A program made the translations under genes and the position numbers. The notes under the pieces are model-generated. The model was not told where the DNA came from. It worked only from the letters and a program-made list of their open reading frames with translations, and made no database searches. Source: Palsa-1248 sp963737835 (GTDB taxonomy: Bacteria > Gemmatimonadota > Gemmatimonadetes > Gemmatimonadales > Gemmatimonadaceae). From it: DNA of 64,000 nt. The stretch covers positions 2,976,001 to 3,040,000 of the forward strand of contig CAVTUH010000001.1 of assembly GCA_963737835.1 (NCBI GenBank). The letters run 5' to 3'. Of this stretch, positions 9,901-19,038 are shown in pieces; position 1 is the first letter of the stretch, and each line of letters starts with the position of its first letter.

Positions 9901-10195
9901 GTCGGGCGTAGCGCCCGACACTCGCTTCAGCTCACTCGGCGTGAAGCGGCTCCCGGCCGACTTCGCGTCCCTCCACGGCCGGCTGGAAGAGCAATTCATG
10001 GCACAAGAGAATGGTGATCTCGTGCCGACCGAAACCATGCGTGGCGAGTTCGTGAGGAGCTGCCACGATCTCACGACGACGGTGGCACGGTGGCGTGCCC
10101 TCACTACCGCGGTACCGGAAGTGAACTCCGCGCTCTCGAAGGATGGAAAGAGTCCGCTGCCGGTACCGCAAGCCCTCGCGTCCCCGCGGTGCTGA
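6974..10195 (+). CDS. Large secreted VPS10/BNR-repeat protein
   Basis: 1073 residues from ATG 6974, giving a signal peptide (AAVLLLTTTATPVS). The N-terminal ~720 residues are a multi-bladed propeller with recurring BNR/Asp-box-like motifs such as YRSADAGRTW, YRSTDGGTTW, YKSDNGGLTW, FRSNDAGATW and YRTRDSGKHW, as in sortilin/VPS10 and sialidase-like folds. The remaining ~350 residues hold a beta-sandwich followed by a helical tail. Annotation pipelines often call this family 'glycosyl hydrolase', but I see no catalytic signature, so a binding role on the surface or in secretion is as likely. Such proteins are abundant in Gemmatimonadota and Acidobacteria. Confidence 0.82.
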   Translation: MLNTPNASAFTSRATLAAVLLLTTTATPVSDSLLRGLAWRNIGPFRGGRVSAASGAIGEAGTFYVGLPAGGVWKTTSAGETWFPVFDSITSSSAVGAIAVAPSNPSVVYVGMGDQDATGLQELNEGDGVYRSADAGRTWRHLGLADSKRIPSIVVDPRDENVILVAALGPQFKKNETRGVYRSTDGGTTWTKTLFVSDSTGVSKLAIAHDLPHVVFATTTVFYVRPLLPSGVDSTQPPGPKASTGGGIYKSDNGGLTWRELTGGNVPRIDNRTSIAVATHTNAQRVYVVTNEGLFRSNDAGATWRQMDSTDKRIRNGQGGYNCGVYVDPGNPDVVYTFNTASYKSIDGGATFTGFKGAPGGDDPQTGWIDPTNGRRILLGYDQGAIVSLDGGATWSSWYNQSSEQVYHISADKSFPYWVYATQQDAGAVRTRARGDLGEITPLDWSPVNGWEWGTIVPDPLDVSTVYASGIGLNRISVPTGQWISVSPADDPALHLRASLSAPIVWAPWNPHELMAGYQVLMATVDGGAHWRRMSPDLTYPTGVTPPAITDSLPKTAPPPGAIETIAPSPTAKGTIWVGTTNGLIKLTKDSGQTWTDVSIPNMPYPARAVIEKVEAAPFDAAEAYVVVDLMLAGDYAPHIYRTRDSGKHWEPILNGLPTGQASGSFAHVVRADPKRAGLLFAGTESGMFVSFDDGDQWQSLQLNLPTTPCRDIVFVGNDLVVGTFGRGIWVLDDYAVLRQMTSDVAREPVHLFTPQAAVRVRRNVNYNTPFPPEVPHALNPLEGVVIDYWLAAKPTGEITLDVLDSTGAPIRHLSSVPTPPPSDAARPPNANYWIAPPSHLTTDVGTNRSSWDLRYDPPPTFVHTFEINANPGLTPASPLGALVAPGTYTAKLTVDGRSYATRVTVINDPRSPATTAALRAQVAFQLQLVRAMRVAYNGYAHAAALRGQMDSLGLKDSSSASARAIAALRVRLDSVSGVAPDTRFSSLGVKRLPADFASLHGRLEEQFMAQENGDLVPTETMRGEFVRSCHDLTTTVARWRALTTAVPEVNSALSKDGKSPLPVPQALASPRC

Positions 10196-10389
10196 GGCCC
10201 GACGCTAACGGTCCCGAGACTGGCACTCACGTGCCGGTGCGTCCTGGCCAACAACACTGGACTCGCCAGCGCCTCGCCCGATCTCGAGTGCGTTTAAAGT
10301 GTGTCCCCAAGGTCATCGTCGTCCCCTTGGTGGCCTCACCACGGCTCACGCCATAGTTTCGAACACTTCTCGCGTGGGCGGTATAGCTC

Positions 10390-13058
10390 GTGGCTTCGGC
10401 GGACCCGCAAGACCAGCTGCAGAGCGCACTCGGCATCGCCTACACACTCCGGCGCGAGGTCGGGCGCGGTGGCATGGCGACCGTGTACCTCGCCCACGAC
10501 GCGAAGCATCGCCGCTCGGTCGCGCTGAAAGTGTTGCATGCCGACTTGGCCGCCTCACTCGGGCCTGAGCGCTTTCGCCGCGAGATCGCGATCGCCGCGC
10601 AACTACAGCATCCCCATATCCTGACCGTACTCGATTCCGGCGAAACGGCGAACGGCCAGCTCTGGTTCACCATGCCCTACGTCGAGGGCGAATCACTGCG
10701 CGCACGGCTGAACCGAGAGAAACACCTCCCGCTCGAGGATGCGCTGCGGGTCACCCGCGAGGTTGCCGACGCGCTCGAGTACGCGCACCAGCAAGGCGTC
10801 ATCCACCGCGATATCAAGCCAGAGAACATCCTGCTTTCCCGCGGCCATGCACTCGTGGCGGACTTCGGCGTCGCGCGCGCACTCAGCGCTCACGACACGA
10901 GCGGCGCCGGAACCTTGACCGAAAGCGGGGTTGCACTCGGGACACCGGCGTACATGAGCCCCGAGCAGGCGACGGGTGAACGCGCGGTGGATGCACGCGC
11001 CGACGAGTATGCGCTCGGGTGCGTGTTGTACGAGATGTTGGCGGGTGAGCCGCCTTTTACCGGCGCGACGACGCAGGCTCTCTTGGCCAAGCGCGTGAGT
11101 GGTGACATCCCGTCGGTACGACGCGTGCGACCGGCTGTGCCCCACGCTGTCGACGCGGTACTCACGAAATCCCTCGCCCCTGTGCCCGCCGACCGCTATG
11201 CGACCACCGCGGAGTTCGCGAAGGCACTGAACGACGCCGCGGGGACGACGGCCGCCTCCGCAACAGCCACGCAGGCCGTTCGTGCGACGGGTCAGTTTCC
11301 ACTGGGCATCGTGGTGACTGGCCTTACGATCTGCATCGGCGCCGCGCTTCTGTTTGCCTTGCGCCAACGCGAGAGCAGGCGTGCGGCCGCCGCGGCGGTG
11401 GGCCCGGTCGGAGTCGCTGTACTTCCCTTCGAAACCGAAGGCGACACGACGAACGCTTACTTCGCTGACGGAATCACCGACGAGATCCGGAGCAAACTCT
11501 CGGCGCTGGGTGGACTCCGGCTCATCGCTACTGCCAGCTCAAACCAGTATCGCCACACTGCAAAGCCCGAGGACCAGATCGCCCGGGAACTCGGCGTGCA
11601 CTACTTGCTGACCGGCCACATTCAGTGGGAGCAGGGTTCGCGTGAGGCGCGGAGGGTGCGGGTGAGTCCGGAACTGGTCGAGGTCCGAGACGGCGCCGCG
11701 CCGGTGACTAAGTGGCAGCAGTCGTATGACACCCCGCTTGCTGATGTGTTCGACGTGCAGACGGCGGTGGCGGCGCTCGTAGCCGAAAAGCTCGGGTTGG
11801 TCCTGAGTTCGCCCGCCGAGACACAGCTCGCCACCCGTCCCACGCAGAGCCTGGCGGCTTACGACGCCTATTTGCGCAGCATCGCGCTCAACGGAGCCGA
11901 CCTGCCAACATTTCGACGCGCCCTTGTCGCCGCCGAGCAGGCGGTTGCCCTCGACTCGAGCTTTGCCGCGGCGTGGGCGCGAATATCGAGACTCCACACG
12001 GCGCTGTATGCGAACGCCGTCCCGACCAGGGCAGACGCCGACGCCGCTCGACAGGCTGCGAATCGAGCGATCACTCTCGCTCCCGCGGCGCCCAACGGCC
12101 ATGTCGCGCGCGGGGCGTACGATCTTGTGGTCGAGAACGACGCCGCCGGTGCGCGCACAGCGCTCGAGACCGCCCTCCGACTAGCTCCGTCGTCCTCTGA
12201 AGCGACCGCTGAATTGGCGTTGGCCGAGGAGAGCAGCGGACGTTGGGCTGAGGGCCTCCGGTATGCCCGTGAGGCGGCGGCCCTTGACCCACGCTCAGCG
12301 GATGCAGCGGGACGCTTGTGTTTGGTGCTACTCTGGCTTCGCCGCTATCCGGAAGGGCGAGCCGAGGCCGAGCGCGGCCTTACGTTTGCGCCGGCGGAAA
12401 TCGGCCTCATCGAGTATCGCCCATCAGTCGGCTCGCTGAGGGCGACCTGGATGGGGCTCGGGCCGGGCTGCAGGAGATTCCACCCACGCTCGACCGCTCC
12501 GCGCTCGTGGCCGATTTGGCGAGCGGCTGGGGTCTCTCGTGGGCATTGGATCCCCACGACCGTGCACTACTGCTAACACTCCCGCCGTCCGCCTTCGACA
12601 ACGACCGGGGTTCCTGGGGGTTCACTCGAGCCGAGGTCTATTGGCTGGCCGGTGACACGGCAGTGGCCCGTCGCTACGCAGATTCGGCACGCGCAGCGTA
12701 CGATACCCATGTCAAGGCGACACCGGATGCTTTCCAGGAGCAGATGCAGCGTGGGCTGGCTCTGGCCTACCTCGGACAGCGCGCAGCGGCGGTGCGGGAC
12801 GGGGAACGCGGCTTTGCTCTGGCCCAAGCGACCAGAGACGAGTACTTCAGCATCCCCAACGGGAAGCTCTTGCTTGCGCAGATCTACGTCAAAGTCGGCG
12901 ATCATCAGCGCGCTCTCGACCAGCTCGAATCGCTCTTGGCGAAGCCGAACTTTGTTTCACCCGCTTGGCTCAGGATCGACCCAACTTGGGCGCCGCTGAG
13001 GGGTGACCCGCGCTTTGAGAAGCTGCTGACCCAGCCCGCGATGACTCCGATGAACTAG
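10390..13058 (+). CDS. Ser/Thr protein kinase with TolB-like and TPR sensor half (frameshifted)
   Basis: Starts at GTG 10390. Cytoplasmic kinase domain (~15-275): glycine loop VGRGGMATVY, VALKVL lysine, HRDIKPENIL catalytic loop (~139), VADFGVARAL, GTPAYMSPEQ. One membrane helix follows (~303-322), then a TolB/FlgO-like segment (VAVLPFETEGDTTNAYFADG) and TPR-like helices. All catalytic residues are intact. The frame breaks near 12420: after FAPAEIGLIEYR, homologous sequence resumes in another frame as ISRLAEGDLDGARAGLQ and runs to 13058. One missing C in the CCC at 12420-12422 explains it. Frame 1 otherwise ends at 12576. Sequencing error is likelier than decay because both halves remain well conserved. 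Confidence 0.8.
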
Positions 13059-13059
13059 C

Positions 13060-13094
13060 GCCAGGCCGCTACGGAGATTCCCTGGCATTTTCTT
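13060..13094 (+). terminator. Possible weak rho-independent terminator
   Basis: Six-base stem GCCAGG/CCTGGC followed by ATTTTCTT, just after the kinase stop and before the convergent amidohydrolase gene. The loop is long (15 bases), so the call is tentative. Confidence 0.35.
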
Positions 13095-13160
13095 GCTTCG
13101 CTGGCACATGTGATTGAGCGCCACAAACGCGATCGCGAACAACACGAAACGTGCGAAACA

Positions 13161-14864
13161 TCAATGTCGCAACACGTGGCCGGCCCCGTAGTCGATCATG
13201 TGGCCGGAGTCGAGTACGAGGCGGCCATTGATGATCACGTCGTCAATGCCGGTCGAGTACACGAGCGGTTTGGTGAAGGTCGCGTGGTCCTGGACCTTTG
13301 CCGGATCAAAAAGGACCAGGTCAGCGATCATCCCCGGAGCGATACGTCCTCGTTCGTGAAGCCCCAGGATATTCGCGGGCAGTGACGACATCTTCCGCAC
13401 CGCTTCCTCCAGCGAGATCACGTGCTCCTCGCGCACGTACTTCGCGAGGATTCGCGGAAACGTCCCGAAGGCCCGCGGATGGGCGCTCCGAACCGCGGCC
13501 GGGTCCGTCGGTCGCTGGTCGTTGTCGATCGCGACATAGGGTGCGTGCAGGGCGAGCCGCTTCTGCTCCTCGTCCATGCTTTCCGGCGCGACATCCACAT
13601 CCCCCGGCGACTCGAGCAGGTCGAAAAATGCGGACCACGCATCGACGCCCCGCCGCTTGGCCACGCCGGCGACCGAGAGACCGACGAAGTTGGTGTCGAC
13701 GTCCCGGGGCACTCCGGTGATGAGGACCTTGTCCCAGTTCATCCCGACGTGACGATACCAATTCTCCCAGTCCGTGCCCGTCTCGACTTCGTGCCGCAGC
13801 TGGCGTCGCACGGCGGAGTCGGAGACGGTCTTGAGAAAGGGGTCGCTTCCCTGGACGTAATGACGCGGGTCGAGGAAGGCCCTGAGGCCAATGCCATTCC
13901 GGATGTACGGGTACACGTCTGCCGTCACCTCGATACCGGCGGCGCGCGCGCTGTCGATGAGCGCGAGGGCTCGAGGCATGAGGGACCAATTTTCCTGCCC
14001 TGCCGCCTTGAGATGGTAGATGTGGACGGGCACTCCGCCATCCACGCCAATGCGAATCGTCTCGCGGATGGCGTCGAGCAGCTGATTGCTCTCATTGCGC
14101 ATGTGGGTGAAATACACACCATGATAGGGCGCGGCGGCGCGGGCCAGGGCCGTGAGCTCCTCTCTTGTCGCATACGTGCCGGGCGCGTAGATGAGCGCGC
14201 TCGAGAACCCGACGGAGCCCTCGCGCATGGCCGCGCTGACCAGCCCCTGCATCTCCGCGAGTTGCGCTGGAGAAGGGCGGCGGTCCTGGTCGCCGAGCAC
14301 AATGCGTCGGACCTGCGTGGCCCCAATGTTGAAGGCGACGTTGACGCCGATCCTTTTCCGCTCGAGGATGCGCGCGTAGTCGCCGAACGTCTGCCAGGCG
14401 AGATGTTCCCCGCCGGCGGTCGCCGTATCCGGCGGCACGGAGCCACCGGTCGGAGCGTCGGAATCGCCCTCCCCCACAAATATCGTCGTCACTCCCTGAC
14501 GCAGCTTGCTCTCGGCGCTGATCGAATCGACGATGAGCGGGACGGCGGTTTCAGCCATCATATCAATGAAGCCGGGAGCTACCACGCGGTCCGCGGCGTC
14601 AATGACTCGAGTGGCATCGGCGGGATCAAACGAGCCAATCGCCATAATGCGATCACCGCGCACTCCGACGTCGCCCCGATACCACGGGTTCCCCGTGCCA
14701 TCGACAATGCGCGCGTGGCGAATCAGGAGATCAAATCGCGCCGCGCGCCGGGGAGGCGTGGCCAATGTCAGGACCGCCGTCAATGCCGCCAGACTTCCAT
14801 ACCAGACGCAACGGGCCCAGGGACGACTCTGATATCCTCTGAGGATCAACGCGAGCGGGCGCAT
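13161..14864 (-). CDS. D-aminoacylase-like amidohydrolase
   Basis: 567 residues with an N-terminal membrane/signal segment. It belongs to the N-acyl-D-amino-acid deacylase branch of the amidohydrolase superfamily: LLIRHARIVDGTG start, VVAPGFID, VYFTHMRNES (His on a barrel strand), IYHLKAAGQE (next His), a conserved Asp near YVAIDNDQRP, and the C-terminal GMIADLVLFDP...VIINGRLVLD beta-sandwich. The HxH normally following PGFID (as HTHDD) is absent: the sequence reads PGFIDMMAETAV. This is a recognised divergent subgroup but it implies an altered metal site, so the deacylase reaction is uncertain. It may handle cell-wall-derived or D-amino acid compounds. Convergent with the kinase gene. Confidence 0.8.
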   Translation of the reverse strand: MRPLALILRGYQSRPWARCVWYGSLAALTAVLTLATPPRRAARFDLLIRHARIVDGTGNPWYRGDVGVRGDRIMAIGSFDPADATRVIDAADRVVAPGFIDMMAETAVPLIVDSISAESKLRQGVTTIFVGEGDSDAPTGGSVPPDTATAGGEHLAWQTFGDYARILERKRIGVNVAFNIGATQVRRIVLGDQDRRPSPAQLAEMQGLVSAAMREGSVGFSSALIYAPGTYATREELTALARAAAPYHGVYFTHMRNESNQLLDAIRETIRIGVDGGVPVHIYHLKAAGQENWSLMPRALALIDSARAAGIEVTADVYPYIRNGIGLRAFLDPRHYVQGSDPFLKTVSDSAVRRQLRHEVETGTDWENWYRHVGMNWDKVLITGVPRDVDTNFVGLSVAGVAKRRGVDAWSAFFDLLESPGDVDVAPESMDEEQKRLALHAPYVAIDNDQRPTDPAAVRSAHPRAFGTFPRILAKYVREEHVISLEEAVRKMSSLPANILGLHERGRIAPGMIADLVLFDPAKVQDHATFTKPLVYSTGIDDVIINGRLVLDSGHMIDYGAGHVLRH

Positions 14865-14976
14865 GAAGAGAGCGAAGAGGGGTAGGGAAATGCCCCCTAT
14901 TCTACGAAGACATGCGCGACTTGCCTACCGAGACGCCCTTGCCTGATCTCTCGGCGGGCTCGGCGACATCCACTGC

Positions 14977-16293
14977 TCAGCGTACGCGCTCGAATGGAAA
15001 GCCATTTAGAAGGACTGTCTGTACTTCGCCGCTCAGGGGAGCGAGGACGCAGGCGATGGCCTGGGTATAACCGTTGGCGAAGTAGAGAATCATGCTGCCC
15101 TTGCGAATTTCGTAGGCCCCGCTTCCGTGGTCTGGAAATGCAGGGTTCACGATGCTGCCTCCCAGCGCGACGCTCACGCCATCGCCTGTAAACGTCCCGT
15201 CCCTTTTCAAAACGATCCACTGGGAACGGAGACCCGCTTCCATCTTTCGCACGAACGTCCCCTCGGGCACCTGGCCGTCCGCCAGGATATAGGGCGTCCA
15301 TCGCTCACCCGGTCCGTCGAGATTGGCTCCGCTCTTGGCGAGCTCCGACGCACTGCCGCCGTTCCACTGGATGTGGACGGCACTCGAGTCTTCGGTCCAG
15401 CGGCCGAATGGCGTGCCGCTCACCGTCGACGGATCGCCCACGTCGAGCGTGGCAAACCCTTCCGCCTGATGGTGGCCGACCAGATTGTTGCCGAGTGCAT
15501 CGACCTTTGCCGCCACGCCATTGGCGTAGAGCAGTAGTAACTGCTGCACGGCGTGCGGGCCAAAAGTCATCGTTGTGCCGACTCCGCCATATGACGCGCC
15601 GTTCGCGATGCCGGCGAACAGGTAGACGCCCTTGAGTGGCACGTCGCGATCCTTTGGCGGAATCGCTTTGGCGTGATAGGTGAGATCAATGTCGGTGCGC
15701 CCGGGCGGGCCGACGTACTGACCGCGGCTGTTTTGCGCCGGAACCGGCGACGTCGCGGCTGTCCCCGTCGGAGAAAGCGCAGCAGCGACCTCAAACTTCT
15801 GAGCCGCAACCTGCTGAACGTAGTGGTTGGCGGTCTCCAATCGCGAATCCTGGTCGCCGACGCCGTCGGGAATCGTCAACACGGCGACGCTGAGGCCATT
15901 GGCAGTTGGGTATCCGTAGAACGCCAATCGCACCTTGTGGTGTCGCTGATTCTCGATCTGGACGACTCGCACGAGGATCGTGTCGCGCAGTACGACTTCG
16001 GTGGCGCCCAATGGCGTGCCTACTGCTCGAGCAAGCGACAAGACCTGATTCCCAAACCACCTCTTTGCGTCTCCTTGCAGGTGGCCCGGCGGCAGCAGCG
16101 TGAGCGCAGGCCGTGGGGAAGAGTCTATGGCCGGCGCCGTAAACACGATCGCGTTCCCGACGGTCTGACTCGTCCATCCCTGGGGCGTCGTGGGCTGGGC
16201 ACGACCTGCCGGCACCATCACACAGAGCCAGAACACACCCGGCAACGCGGGGAATCGAGCGGCGCGATAGACACGAGCGGCGTGTTCGGACAT
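14977..16293 (-). CDS. Secreted protein of unknown function
   Basis: 438 residues from ATG 16293, with AGGGG upstream and a signal peptide ending near PAGRAQP; 54 upstream codons in frame lack signal character. The first ~180 residues look like a small alpha/beta domain (SQTVGNAIVFTAP...VRVVQIENQRHHKVRLAFYGYP), and the second half is beta-rich with repeated Gly. I recognise no family or catalytic motif. Same strand and 112 bases upstream of the amidohydrolase gene, so they could be cotranscribed, though the spacing is not tight. Confidence 0.65.
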   Translation of the reverse strand: MSEHAARVYRAARFPALPGVFWLCVMVPAGRAQPTTPQGWTSQTVGNAIVFTAPAIDSSPRPALTLLPPGHLQGDAKRWFGNQVLSLARAVGTPLGATEVVLRDTILVRVVQIENQRHHKVRLAFYGYPTANGLSVAVLTIPDGVGDQDSRLETANHYVQQVAAQKFEVAAALSPTGTAATSPVPAQNSRGQYVGPPGRTDIDLTYHAKAIPPKDRDVPLKGVYLFAGIANGASYGGVGTTMTFGPHAVQQLLLLYANGVAAKVDALGNNLVGHHQAEGFATLDVGDPSTVSGTPFGRWTEDSSAVHIQWNGGSASELAKSGANLDGPGERWTPYILADGQVPEGTFVRKMEAGLRSQWIVLKRDGTFTGDGVSVALGGSIVNPAFPDHGSGAYEIRKGSMILYFANGYTQAIACVLAPLSGEVQTVLLNGFPFERVR

Positions 16294-16522
16294 GGGGCCC
16301 CTGGTTGCAATTTGGAACTGCAGCCTCTTTGGGTGCCGACAGCCCACGAGGGTCTGTTAGTCGAACGACACGGCTGGCTGTGTCCTCTCAGTACTGCGAG
16401 AGGTGGGTCGCCGGTCCCGAGGATCTTCGACCCGAATGAGGCGGCGTCCGTGTGACGTCGGCGGCCGTGGGGCGTCGGTTGGCTCAGTCGAGGTGACTTC
16501 CCCTTCGTCGGAGCAATGACCA

Positions 16523-16831
16523 GTGAGCGACGAACCTTATCAGTTAGCGGACGAACGGCGTGCCGAGACGCTGCGAGTGTTCGGGTCAGTTGAGCAGTGG
16601 CGCGCGGCGATTGACGCGGCGCTCGCCGCGTTGCCGGCGAGCGCGACGCGACGGTGCAATGCATGCCAGCGGCGCGGCTGGGTCTATGACCTGAGGCGTG
16701 TCGAGACGACGCTCGACAGCTACCAGCGCGGGCACCAATGCGCGAAGTGTATCACCGACGTCGTGGGTCTGGTGTTTACGCTCGAGGCGCTGGTGGCAGC
16801 GGCGCCGCGCAAACGACGACGGAGCGCGTAG
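16523..16831 (+). CDS. Small two-CxxC hypothetical protein
   Basis: 102 residues from a GTG start. Two CxxC pairs, RRCNACQRRG (~46) and HQCAKCITD (~74), would suffice for a single zinc ribbon. The N-terminus is acidic and helical and the C-terminus ends in a basic RKRRRSA tail. I do not recognise the family; nucleic-acid binding is one possibility given the basic tail. The stop lies only ten bases from the end of the convergent OPT gene. Confidence 0.6.
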   Translation: MSDEPYQLADERRAETLRVFGSVEQWRAAIDAALAALPASATRRCNACQRRGWVYDLRRVETTLDSYQRGHQCAKCITDVVGLVFTLEALVAAAPRKRRRSA

Positions 16832-16840
16832 CCGCTGGCA

Positions 16841-18862
16841 CTACTGACGCAAGCGCGCGACCCAGCGGTACATGAGGACCATCGTGATGGCGAAGGTGAT
16901 GGTCGACAGGACGACGGCCCAGCTCCCGGCAAACCTGTCGCCGACGAGGGAGAGCGGGAAGTCTTTGCCGGAGAACGCGACGAGTGCGGCGATCAGAACG
17001 CCCACGAGGCCTTCGCCCACGATGAGGCCGGACGCCAGCAGGATGCCGAGTTGCTTGACTGCTGCCGGGTTGGTGCGCCGGTCGGCACGGCGGTCGAAGT
17101 ACCACCCCGCGAGCGCGCCCAGGACCACCATCATCGTGCTTTGCGTCGGCAGGTAGATCCCCAGGCCGACGGCGAGGGGCGAGAGATGGACGCGCCCAGC
17201 CGTCGCGCGACGCAGCACTTGGTCAATGACAATCATCGCGACGCCAATGCCGACGCCGACGCCGATCAAGCTCCAATTCACATTGTTCAGCAGCACGCCC
17301 TGCGCGAGCGCCGAGATGAGACCCGCTTGCGGTGCCGGCAACGGATGCTCTCGCAGCGGGCCTGTTGCACCGGCGAATCCGTAGGCGTGGTTCAACAAGT
17401 CCATGATCGGTGGAATGATCACCGCCCCGGCAATGACGCCGATGACCAGCGCGACCTGTTGCTTCCATGGCGTCGCATCCACCAGCTGCCCGGTCTTGAG
17501 ATCCTGCAGATTGTTGTTCGCGATCGTGGCGACTGAGAACACGACTGCGGTGACGAACAGCGCGAAGGCGACCAGGGCAGGCTGTGCGGAGGTGGGCAGC
17601 TCGGAGCGTACGCCGACGACCAGGAGTAGCGCGGCACCGATCACGGCCAGGATGCCGATCCCCGAGAGTGGGCTGTTCGACGAGCCGATGAGCCCGGCCA
17701 TGTAGCCGCAGACGGCGGAGACGAAGAAGCTCATGAGGGCGATGTACACGATTCCGCCGATCACGAGCACCGTCATGTGGGAAGTGAGGGCGCCGTGGGA
17801 ATCGAAATTCGCAAGCAGCACGCCGATCGGCACCAGGCAGACGAGCGTGAAGAGGGCGACGAGACCGATCGGTATGTCGCGCTCGGTGCGTGGCAAGAGC
17901 GCCTGAGTGCCAGCGCGCCGCGCGTGTGACGCCGCGAGCGCCGAGCGCAGCCCACCGTAGACGGGCTTCACCAGTGTGGCAAGCGTCCAGATGGCCGCGA
18001 TGAGAATCGTGCCCGCACCGACGAAGCGCACCTGGTGGCTCCACGTCTGTTGGGCGAGTACGGCGGCGGCCGCTTGACTGCCACCGCCACTCAACGCCGA
18101 GTAGTGGGGGACGCCCCACAGCCAGGCGATGACGGCGCCGAGCCCGATGGCGACGCCAACCCACAGTCCTACCAAATGGCCGACGCCGAAGAGCGCAATG
18201 GAGAAGAAGAGATCGAAGCCGCTCACGGCGCCGCTTGTGCCGAGCCGGAAATACCGCACGAGGTCACTGGCGAGAATGCGCGTGGCTACTACGACCGCGA
18301 AGACCGCCGATACGATCGAACCGCCAACCACGGCCAGCAGGCCAGCGCGGGTCTCGTCCACGCCCGAGCCCTCCGCGCCGCCTCCACTCCCGACCCTCAG
18401 GACCTCGGCGCACGCGACGCCTTCCGGATACGGCAGGTCGGAGTCCGTGACGAGCGCGCGTCGGAGCGGAATGGAGTACATCACGCCCAGCACGCCACCA
18501 AGCGCGCAGATCAACACGGACGTCCAATACGGGAAACCGGTCCACCAACCGATCATGACCAGACCGGGAAGCACGAAGATGATCGATGACAGCGTGCCCG
18601 CGGCCGAGGCGACTGTTTGGACAATGTTGTTTTCCTGGATTGTCACGCCCTTGAAGCCGCGCAGCACGGCCATCGATATGACGGCTGCGGGGATGGAGGT
18701 CGAGAAAGTCAGTCCCGCCTTGAGACCGAAGAAGACGTTGGCCGCAGTGAAGATCAATGTGATGACCACACCGAGGATCACACCGCGGACCGTCAGTTCT
18801 TTCAGCGCCTGTGTTGGCGTCGTCCTGGTCTGCGGGCTCGCTGCCGAAGTCGCGTTCGTCAT
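16841..18862 (-). CDS. OPT family oligopeptide transporter
   Basis: 673 residues, close to the usual length of bacterial OPT proteins, with about 15 hydrophobic helices. The N-terminal ELTVRGVILGVVITLIFTAANV plus GLKAGLTFSTSIPAAVISM region matches the OPT signature. This family moves oligopeptides or metal-peptide chelates by secondary transport across the inner membrane. GAGGAG-type Shine-Dalgarno sequence lies upstream of ATG 18862. It is monocistronic as far as the sequence shows. Peptide uptake would complement the nearby secreted M28 and M55 peptidases, though this link is only inferred. Confidence 0.88.
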   Translation of the reverse strand: MTNATSAASPQTRTTPTQALKELTVRGVILGVVITLIFTAANVFFGLKAGLTFSTSIPAAVISMAVLRGFKGVTIQENNIVQTVASAAGTLSSIIFVLPGLVMIGWWTGFPYWTSVLICALGGVLGVMYSIPLRRALVTDSDLPYPEGVACAEVLRVGSGGGAEGSGVDETRAGLLAVVGGSIVSAVFAVVVATRILASDLVRYFRLGTSGAVSGFDLFFSIALFGVGHLVGLWVGVAIGLGAVIAWLWGVPHYSALSGGGSQAAAAVLAQQTWSHQVRFVGAGTILIAAIWTLATLVKPVYGGLRSALAASHARRAGTQALLPRTERDIPIGLVALFTLVCLVPIGVLLANFDSHGALTSHMTVLVIGGIVYIALMSFFVSAVCGYMAGLIGSSNSPLSGIGILAVIGAALLLVVGVRSELPTSAQPALVAFALFVTAVVFSVATIANNNLQDLKTGQLVDATPWKQQVALVIGVIAGAVIIPPIMDLLNHAYGFAGATGPLREHPLPAPQAGLISALAQGVLLNNVNWSLIGVGVGIGVAMIVIDQVLRRATAGRVHLSPLAVGLGIYLPTQSTMMVVLGALAGWYFDRRADRRTNPAAVKQLGILLASGLIVGEGLVGVLIAALVAFSGKDFPLSLVGDRFAGSWAVVLSTITFAITMVLMYRWVARLRQ

Positions 18863-18979
18863 GATCCGAGTTTCTCCTCAGGCGCCTGGCAACGGGGTGC
18901 CCCGACGCATCCTGCGCCTCGGCGGCGGGCGTCAAGAACTTCGCCTAACCCCGCAGATTGTCCAGACCGATCGGAGGAC

Positions 18980-19011
18980 GGCGGGCGACGCGTCGCGTCG
19001 CCTCTACCCGC
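18980..19011 (+). repeat. Degenerate family A palindromic repeat
   Basis: GGCGGGCGACG CGTCGC GTCGCCTCTACCCG: recognisable arms and the CTACCCG flank but with changes in the centre. Lies between the phosphatase stop and the OPT start. Confidence 0.5.
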
Positions 19012-19038
19012 TGTGGCTCGGGTCCGAGAACGACCGGT

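Noticed and set aside
13422..14885. 487-residue plus-strand frame opposite the amidohydrolase
   Set aside because: Shadow frame without a family match; the minus strand shows the whole amidohydrolase pattern.
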